Both the position numbers and the translations under genes were made by a program. Positions 45,470 to 49,773 of a stretch of DNA of 49,773 nucleotides are shown one piece after another (position 1 is the first letter of the stretch; every line of letters starts with the position of its first letter). The notes under the pieces were generated by a model. That model worked only from the letters and a program-made list of their open reading frames with translations. It did no database searches and was not told the origin of the DNA. Source of the DNA: Eubacterium sp. (GTDB lineage Bacteria > Bacillota > Clostridia > Lachnospirales > Lachnospiraceae); NCBI GenBank assembly GCA_017406925.1, contig JAFQXO010000013.1, forward strand, positions 1 to 49,773, given 5' to 3'.

Positions 45470-45586
45470 CACAGCAAAACTGTTTGCAAAATGCAACAGT
45501 TTGAGTTAGACTTATCTTGCGTGGGTAGTCTAATGCTATGCATTTGCTATCTATATGAACAGCCAAGATTTCTTGGCTGTTTTTTA
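45470..45586 (+). ncRNA. Candidate structured RNA ending in a plus-strand terminator
   Basis: Three stems follow one another: AAACTGTT(T)GC with GCAACAGTTT (45477-45502), TTAGACT with AGTCTAA (45506-45533), and a perfect 11-base terminator stem (AACAGCCAAGA/TCTTGGCTGTT, 45558-45581) with a U run on the plus strand only. No plus-strand protein gene lies upstream for that terminator to serve. The minus side of the stem lacks a U tract, so it does not serve the converging gene. No convincing promoter was found. The alternative is that the first two stems are leader structure of the 40-residue gene. Confidence 0.45.
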
Positions 45587-46645
45587 ATAGTTTTTTATCC
45601 ACTCAATATAATCCTTCTTACTAATTTTTTTCTTGTCATATTTTTCTCTCATCATCGCAATATTCTTTTTGTACTCATCAAAATCCTGCTGATACTTCTC
45701 ATTATCTGGATGACGCTTTTTTCTCATCAACAACGACATATACTTTTTTCTATATTCTCTTGTTAATTCATCCTCTTTTTCTTTCTTAATTCTACTCAAC
45801 TGAGCCCCTATTTCTTTGCATGTTTTACCAGTTGTCTGAGGCGATTCATATCCACAATATTTCGTATCGTTACGTCCACTAGGAACAAAATATTTCCCGC
45901 AGTTTTTGCATTTTACGAGAGTAGCACCATATTCAAGCATATTTGATAATTCAAAAATGAACAAAGACAGCGGTGTTCGAGGCGTATAAATAGGTTTAAG
46001 CCCTCCTTTTAAAGAAGCAATATTATAATCAATATGCTGCATACTTAAAAATTCAGCAAATAATTCAGATGGGAATTCGCTTAGTTTTTCATCATCGAAG
46101 TCAGCATTTCTTTCAAAAAAAGGTATGGCCCTTTCTGCTTCTTCTCTAGCCAATCCATAAAAAATAATATAGATTATATAAGCATTCATAATAATTTCAC
46201 CGATAGAATTATTATTTGTATTTTTAATACCTGAATCTTTTAATACATATTCTTTTACCTCATCATAATACTCAAATTGACTTCTGTACTCTTCCTCTAC
46301 CACTAATAACTCTTTTTCTTCAAGTCTAATAGTACTATCTATTATTGAAACCATTGACCCAATAAGCATTAGCACTGGTACTGGTGGATAGTGATTCAGC
46401 AGTTTCATTTTTATCCAATCCATAGATTCGAACAATTTCTTCTCACTATACTTTTCTTTAAAATAAGGAGTTCTAATAATAGTACTTTTGAATTCTATTG
46501 GTTTATTGCGAATATATTCACAATAAATACCACCAATATCATACTCTATTTCTTTCTCGCCTTTATCTATTATTGTATAGGTCAATAAATCTTGAATTAT
46601 AGGTAATCCTTTATGTAATATAATTTTTCCTTTTTTATTATCCAT
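45584..46645 (-). CDS. DUF6076-like protein with Cys zinc knuckle
   Basis: The C-terminal third contains VKCKNCGKYFVPSGRNDTKYC (about 240-260 from this start), a zinc-knuckle pattern seen in DUF6076 proteins of Lachnospiraceae, followed by a Lys/Glu-rich helical tail. The rest is an alpha/beta region without a known motif. The frame is open to an ATG at 46720, but a consensus promoter (46652-46680) lies inside that extension. I prefer 46645 (MDNKKGK), which would be nearly leaderless; neither ATG has a normal ribosome site. From 46645 it has 353 residues. Function is unknown. Confidence 0.7.
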   Translation of the reverse strand: MDNKKGKIILHKGLPIIQDLLTYTIIDKGEKEIEYDIGGIYCEYIRNKPIEFKSTIIRTPYFKEKYSEKKLFESMDWIKMKLLNHYPPVPVLMLIGSMVSIIDSTIRLEEKELLVVEEEYRSQFEYYDEVKEYVLKDSGIKNTNNNSIGEIIMNAYIIYIIFYGLAREEAERAIPFFERNADFDDEKLSEFPSELFAEFLSMQHIDYNIASLKGGLKPIYTPRTPLSLFIFELSNMLEYGATLVKCKNCGKYFVPSGRNDTKYCGYESPQTTGKTCKEIGAQLSRIKKEKEDELTREYRKKYMSLLMRKKRHPDNEKYQQDFDEYKKNIAMMREKYDKKKISKKDYIEWIKNY

Positions 46646-46651
46646 GCCCTT

Positions 46652-46680
46652 ATCATACAACACAAAACCACTTATGTCAA
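46652..46680 (-). promoter_or_regulatory. Near-consensus promoter of the DUF6076-like gene
   Basis: On the minus strand a perfect TTGACA, a 17-base spacer and TATGAT. Transcription would begin at about 46645, the ATG of the preferred start. A weaker pair (TTGTCT, 18 bases, TATACT) lies at 46757-46786 and would fit the earlier ATG. Confidence 0.6.
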
Positions 46681-46706
46681 CAATAGATATTCTAAAATAT
46701 CTATTG
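46681..46706. repeat. Perfect 11-base inverted repeat next to the -35
   Basis: CAATAGATATT and AATATCTATTG are exact inverted copies separated by CTAA, directly adjoining the TTGACA at 46675-46680. This is the layout of an operator. A further perfect palindrome, TTATCAATTGATAA, lies at 46728-46741. Confidence 0.7.
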
Positions 46707-46756
46707 CTAACAAATGCCATGGTATTATTATCAATTGATAACAGGAAACCATCTTA

Positions 46757-46786
46757 AGTATAAAATGAGCTTCGAATATTAGACAA
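46757..46786 (-). promoter_or_regulatory. Second, weaker promoter candidate for the DUF6076-like gene
   Basis: On the minus strand TTGTCT, an 18-base spacer and TATACT, about 37 bases upstream of the alternative ATG at 46720. If used, the protein would carry 25 more residues. Confidence 0.35.
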
Positions 46787-46909
46787 AGATCTAAGTGTTT
46801 GAGCCTCTATTCATCATGCCTGCTTTTTATAATTATCTTTGCCATACTATGTACTACTTATTGGACACTACATTATTATAAAAAATATATATGAACAATA
46901 ATATTAATA

Positions 46910-46938
46910 TTGCTTTTATTCGTTTGTTCGTATATATT
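46910..46938 (+). promoter_or_regulatory. Promoter of the DNA methyltransferase gene
   Basis: TTGCTT, a 17-base spacer and TATATT, leaving a leader of only about 15 bases before the ATG at 46961, which contains the ribosome site AAGGAGG. Confidence 0.6.
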
Positions 46939-46960
46939 ATGTATTATGAAGGAGGAAAAA

Positions 46961-49129
46961 ATGGATTATATTTCAGTTAGAGATGCTTCAATTAAATTTG
47001 GATTATCAGAACGAAGAATCCAGAAACTGTGTGAGGATAATAGAATTAACGGATGCATAATGGTTAGTGGAGTATGGCTTATTCCCTCTTCAGCAAAAAA
47101 ACCGGCTGATGAGAGAATCTCTGATATTCCAAAAAAACCAACTAATCTTACTCTCAAACAGTTTTGTGATTATTTGTCAATATCCGAAGCAACAGGCCGC
47201 AACTGGATTAGATTAAATAAAATTAAACCTAATTTGACTGCAACAGGTACGCCTTACTTTGATAAACAATATGCAAAAACTATAAAAAGAGAAATTAAAA
47301 CTGGTGAGAATTCAGCTTTAAAAAGTAGAAGAAACAAAAAATACATATCAGGGAATTCCCTATACAATTCATACGTTTCTTCGGATAACAAGAATCTTAG
47401 TAAAGTACAAAAATTATTATCCATATCGCAAGAGTATAAAATTAAATTCAATTCAAATAACATTGGTTACTTAATAGCCGATTGTGCTTTGCATTTATTT
47501 GCAAGTAAAAACAAACAAGAGTACAATAATGACTCTAATTTATTAGCTAAATACTTAAATAAAGATATTCAATTGAATTCATACAAAGAACTCGTTGAGG
47601 ATTTAATTGATAATAATAAATCAGCCATTCAATTCTGCAAAGAATATCCCCTACTTTTTAAAAACAATTACTCCTATGAGCCCAAAGAAGATATTCTTGG
47701 ATTGATTTATATTTCTTTTAAAAACCTTGATAAAAGAAAGGCCACAGGAGTCTACTACACTCCTACCACAATAGTAAAAAAACTAATATCTCAACTAAAT
47801 GTCAAAAAAAAGGATACTATACTTGATCCTTGTTGCGGAACTGGTAATTTTCTGCTTCAGCTACCAAATGATATTCCACTAAAAAATGTTTATGGTGGAG
47901 ATACTGATTCATTGAGCGTGAAAATAGCACGAGTTAATATGGCTTTGAGATTCAAAAATGCTGACCCTAACACTATCAAAGAACATATTTCTGAAAAGAA
48001 TTATCTTCTTAATAAACTCGATATGTCATTTGATTATATCATTGGGAATCCACCTTGGGGATATGATTTTTCTAAAGAAGACAATAAAATATTACGAGAA
48101 ATGTATAGATCTACCACCAGAAAAAAAATAGAATCGTATGATGTCTTTGTTGAGAAAGCTTTGAGCGATTTGTCATCAAATGGGCAATTATCTTTTGTTC
48201 TTCCCGAAGCCATTTTAAATGTAAAAGCCCATGAAGATATCAGGAAAATAATTATGGATGGACATTCCATTAAGTATCTAGAATATTTGGGAAATGCTTT
48301 TGACGGTGTTCAGTGTCCTAGTGTAATACTTCAACTCGTTCATACCGGAAAGCCATTTTCGTCAATCGGAACAACGGTCAACAAATCTGGTGTTACTATT
48401 ACCATAGAAACTGAAAGAGATATTACCTCTGAACGTTTTAGTTTTTTATCTACAGATAGTGAATATAAATTATTAAAAAAAATAAGAAACCAGAAAAAAG
48501 TAGTACACTTAGCAGATAATGCTGATTTCGCACTGGGAATTGTAACAGGTAACAATAAGAAATATATACGCAATACAAAAACAAAAAATAATGAAATGGT
48601 TCTTAAAGGCTCTGATATACGCAAGTTCCACTTCAACTCATCTGATAATTATATTGTTTTTGAACCAGATAAGTTCCAACAAGTTGCACCAACAGAGTTG
48701 TACAGAGCGCCAGAAAAACTATTATACAAGTTCATTAGCAGCCAGTTAGTATTTGCATATGATAATAAGCAAACACTATCATTAAATAGCTGCAATGTGC
48801 TCATTCCTAAAATAAAAGAATTGGATATAAAATATGTATTGGCAGTTCTAAATTCCAGTGTTGCACAATTTATTTTTAAAAAAGAGTTTAATTCATTTAA
48901 GGTATTAAGATCTCATATCGAGAGCATTCCTATACCGTTAATAAGCAAAAGCAAACAAAAAGAAATAATTATGTTAGTCAATCCACTAATAAAAGGTTTG
49001 GATGAAGAAGAAGCTATCGATACATATAAAAAACTTGATCAGAAAATATACGAACTGTTTAACATTAACAAAAATCAGCAAGACATAATTTACAAAGCCT
49101 TAGAAAATGAAAAGAATAATCTAATATAA
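46961..49129 (+). CDS. Type II N6-adenine DNA methyltransferase with N-terminal HTH domains
   Basis: The only clear plus-strand gene encodes 722 residues. The start at 46961 has AAGGAGG six bases upstream. Residues 1-50 are a MerR/excisionase-like helix-turn-helix (SVRDASIKFGLSERRIQKLC); a second HTH-like segment follows (LKQFCDYLSISEATGRNW). The methylase core starts near TGVYYTP, with the SAM motif DPCCGTGNF at 289-297 and catalytic NPPW at 363-366 (gamma-type N6-adenine). The C-terminal part is TaqI-like target recognition (FALGIVTGNNKKYI, then KGSDI). No nuclease motif is seen in it. It converges on a restriction-enzyme candidate. The HTH may allow autoregulation. Confidence 0.92.
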   Translation: MDYISVRDASIKFGLSERRIQKLCEDNRINGCIMVSGVWLIPSSAKKPADERISDIPKKPTNLTLKQFCDYLSISEATGRNWIRLNKIKPNLTATGTPYFDKQYAKTIKREIKTGENSALKSRRNKKYISGNSLYNSYVSSDNKNLSKVQKLLSISQEYKIKFNSNNIGYLIADCALHLFASKNKQEYNNDSNLLAKYLNKDIQLNSYKELVEDLIDNNKSAIQFCKEYPLLFKNNYSYEPKEDILGLIYISFKNLDKRKATGVYYTPTTIVKKLISQLNVKKKDTILDPCCGTGNFLLQLPNDIPLKNVYGGDTDSLSVKIARVNMALRFKNADPNTIKEHISEKNYLLNKLDMSFDYIIGNPPWGYDFSKEDNKILREMYRSTTRKKIESYDVFVEKALSDLSSNGQLSFVLPEAILNVKAHEDIRKIIMDGHSIKYLEYLGNAFDGVQCPSVILQLVHTGKPFSSIGTTVNKSGVTITIETERDITSERFSFLSTDSEYKLLKKIRNQKKVVHLADNADFALGIVTGNNKKYIRNTKTKNNEMVLKGSDIRKFHFNSSDNYIVFEPDKFQQVAPTELYRAPEKLLYKFISSQLVFAYDNKQTLSLNSCNVLIPKIKELDIKYVLAVLNSSVAQFIFKKEFNSFKVLRSHIESIPIPLISKSKQKEIIMLVNPLIKGLDEEEAIDTYKKLDQKIYELFNINKNQQDIIYKALENEKNNLI

Positions 49130-49156
49130 AAAAGCACCTTTTTAGGTGCTTTTTTA
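49128..49156. terminator. Bidirectional terminator between the convergent R-M genes
   Basis: AAGCACC and GGTGCTT form the stem, with A and U runs on both sides, so it can stop transcription from both strands. Confidence 0.9.
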
Positions 49157-49162
49157 TTTCAA

Positions 49163-49717
49163 TTAGTCTTTCAACAATTCAAATAATTCACTATAATTCA
49201 AAAAACGTTCAAAAAAGTTTTCTCTATGATATTTAATGCTAGTATTATTTATATGAAATTGTCCTTCACCTTCGTTATTTCTGTGTTGTTTGTTCGAATA
49301 CCCTTGACAATTCGGAATATCATGACTTGTCATTTTATATATTTCAATGATATCAGCAAAGAATAGTCCATAATACAAGACATCAAACTCTTCACATTTT
49401 ATTTGTTGAATATTGCAATCAAATTCTACAACCTCAGCTTCAGTTGATTTTATCATCCTATCCAAAACATTAGCCTTTCCAATTTGTTCTATAACATTAT
49501 TGATATTTATTGTATCGTTATTCTTTTCTTGAGTTCGAGAAAATTTCACTTCCACTCTATCATTGGTATTAGTGTCTCTTTTATCAAAAGCTAAATTATC
49601 TGATCCCTCTAAATTATACAATTTTTCTATCATTATTTCTGCAACATTGCCAAAGCGTCTGGTATTCATCATTAGAATTCCATCTCTAAACTTTTCTATT
49701 TCGATATCATAACTCAT
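49163..49717 (-). CDS. Probable type II restriction endonuclease
   Basis: The 184-residue protein has FGNVAEIMIEKLYN near the N-terminus, then D48 or D53 followed by VEVK at 55-58. This fits a PD-(D/E)XK site with E56 and K58. The strand-rich middle and His/Asn-rich end are unrecognised. It converges on the methyltransferase across a shared terminator, as expected for the cognate restriction enzyme. GGAGGG lies seven bases before the ATG. Family and site are not recognised; the assignment rests on motif and neighbour. Confidence 0.75.
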   Translation of the reverse strand: MSYDIEIEKFRDGILMMNTRRFGNVAEIMIEKLYNLEGSDNLAFDKRDTNTNDRVEVKFSRTQEKNNDTININNVIEQIGKANVLDRMIKSTEAEVVEFDCNIQQIKCEEFDVLYYGLFFADIIEIYKMTSHDIPNCQGYSNKQHRNNEGEGQFHINNTSIKYHRENFFERFLNYSELFELLKD

Positions 49718-49736
49718 AATTCAACCCTCCCATAAA

Positions 49737-49773
49737 TCAATTATACTCGTCCTCTTCATCTTCTTCAAGTCGC
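49737..49773 (-). CDS. C-terminal end of an upstream gene, very acidic
   Basis: The last 37 bases hold an open frame reading RLEEDEEDEYN then TGA on the minus strand, 19 bases before the restriction-enzyme start. It looks like the acidic tail of a gene continuing beyond the window and perhaps co-transcribed. The stretch is very short. Confidence 0.4.
   Translation of the reverse strand, partial: RLEEDEEDEYN

Noticed and set aside
45505-45533. attC-like integron recombination site
   Set aside because: GTTAGAC fits the GTTRRRY core, but the partner ends AAT rather than AAC and no cassette array or integrase is present.
45491-45766. 91-codon plus-strand frame starting in the candidate RNA
   Set aside because: It reads through the plus-strand terminator and into the opposite gene; no ribosome site.
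46910-46960. 17-residue longer start for the methyltransferase from TTG
   Set aside because: The TTG is the -35 of the promoter; the ATG at 46961 has AAGGAGG at the right distance.

Overview
The window looks like chromosome of a low-GC, Gram-positive anaerobe of the Lachnospiraceae (Butyrivibrio/Pseudobutyrivibrio-like). This is inferred from the Firmicutes order frr-uppS-cdsA-dxr-rseP-ispG-polC, Gram-positive PolC, the non-mevalonate isoprenoid pathway, large secreted proteins with Thr-rich linkers and Lys-rich C-terminal Fn3-like modules, and DUF6273/DUF6076-type domains. The genus is not proven. Nearly every gene is on the minus strand; the one convincing plus-strand gene is the DNA methyltransferase near the right end. 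I saw no tRNA, rRNA, CRISPR array or insertion sequence.

Layout. (1) 1-10.3 kb: three very large exported proteins. Two are paralogues built from a repeated beta-rich module; the third is a GH16 beta-glucanase with Thr linkers. (2) 10.3-21.3 kb: the housekeeping block pyrH-frr-uppS-cdsA-dxr-rseP-ispG-polC (pyrimidine metabolism, ribosome recycling, undecaprenyl, phospholipid and isoprenoid synthesis, intramembrane proteolysis, replication). (3) 21.4-31.5 kb: genes lying between pyrH and its usual partners tsf/rpsB. They are a small membrane protein, tcdA, two secreted tyrosine phosphatases (one a 1524-residue multidomain protein), a minimal SufC/SufB-like Fe-S assembly pair, and a secreted basic protein. 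(4) 31.6-35.8 kb: tsf, rpsB with a structured leader, and topA with a strong promoter. (5) 36.1 kb to the end: an AT-rich accessory, defence-type island.

The island holds a P-loop kinase, a DUF4365-like nuclease candidate paired with a membrane protein behind a truncated MazG, a four-gene operon (YaaC-like, unknown, small acidic, HEPN-like), a three-gene operon (zinc ribbon, membrane-anchored protein, AlbA_2/Schlafen-like), a 40-residue basic protein facing a candidate structured RNA, a DUF6076-like gene behind a strong promoter with a perfect inverted repeat, and a convergent type II restriction-modification pair. The best candidates for undescribed systems are the YaaC/HEPN operon, the DUF4365/membrane pair and the small protein with its facing RNA. 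Nothing here demonstrates activity; the functions in the island are inferred from motifs and gene neighbourhood.
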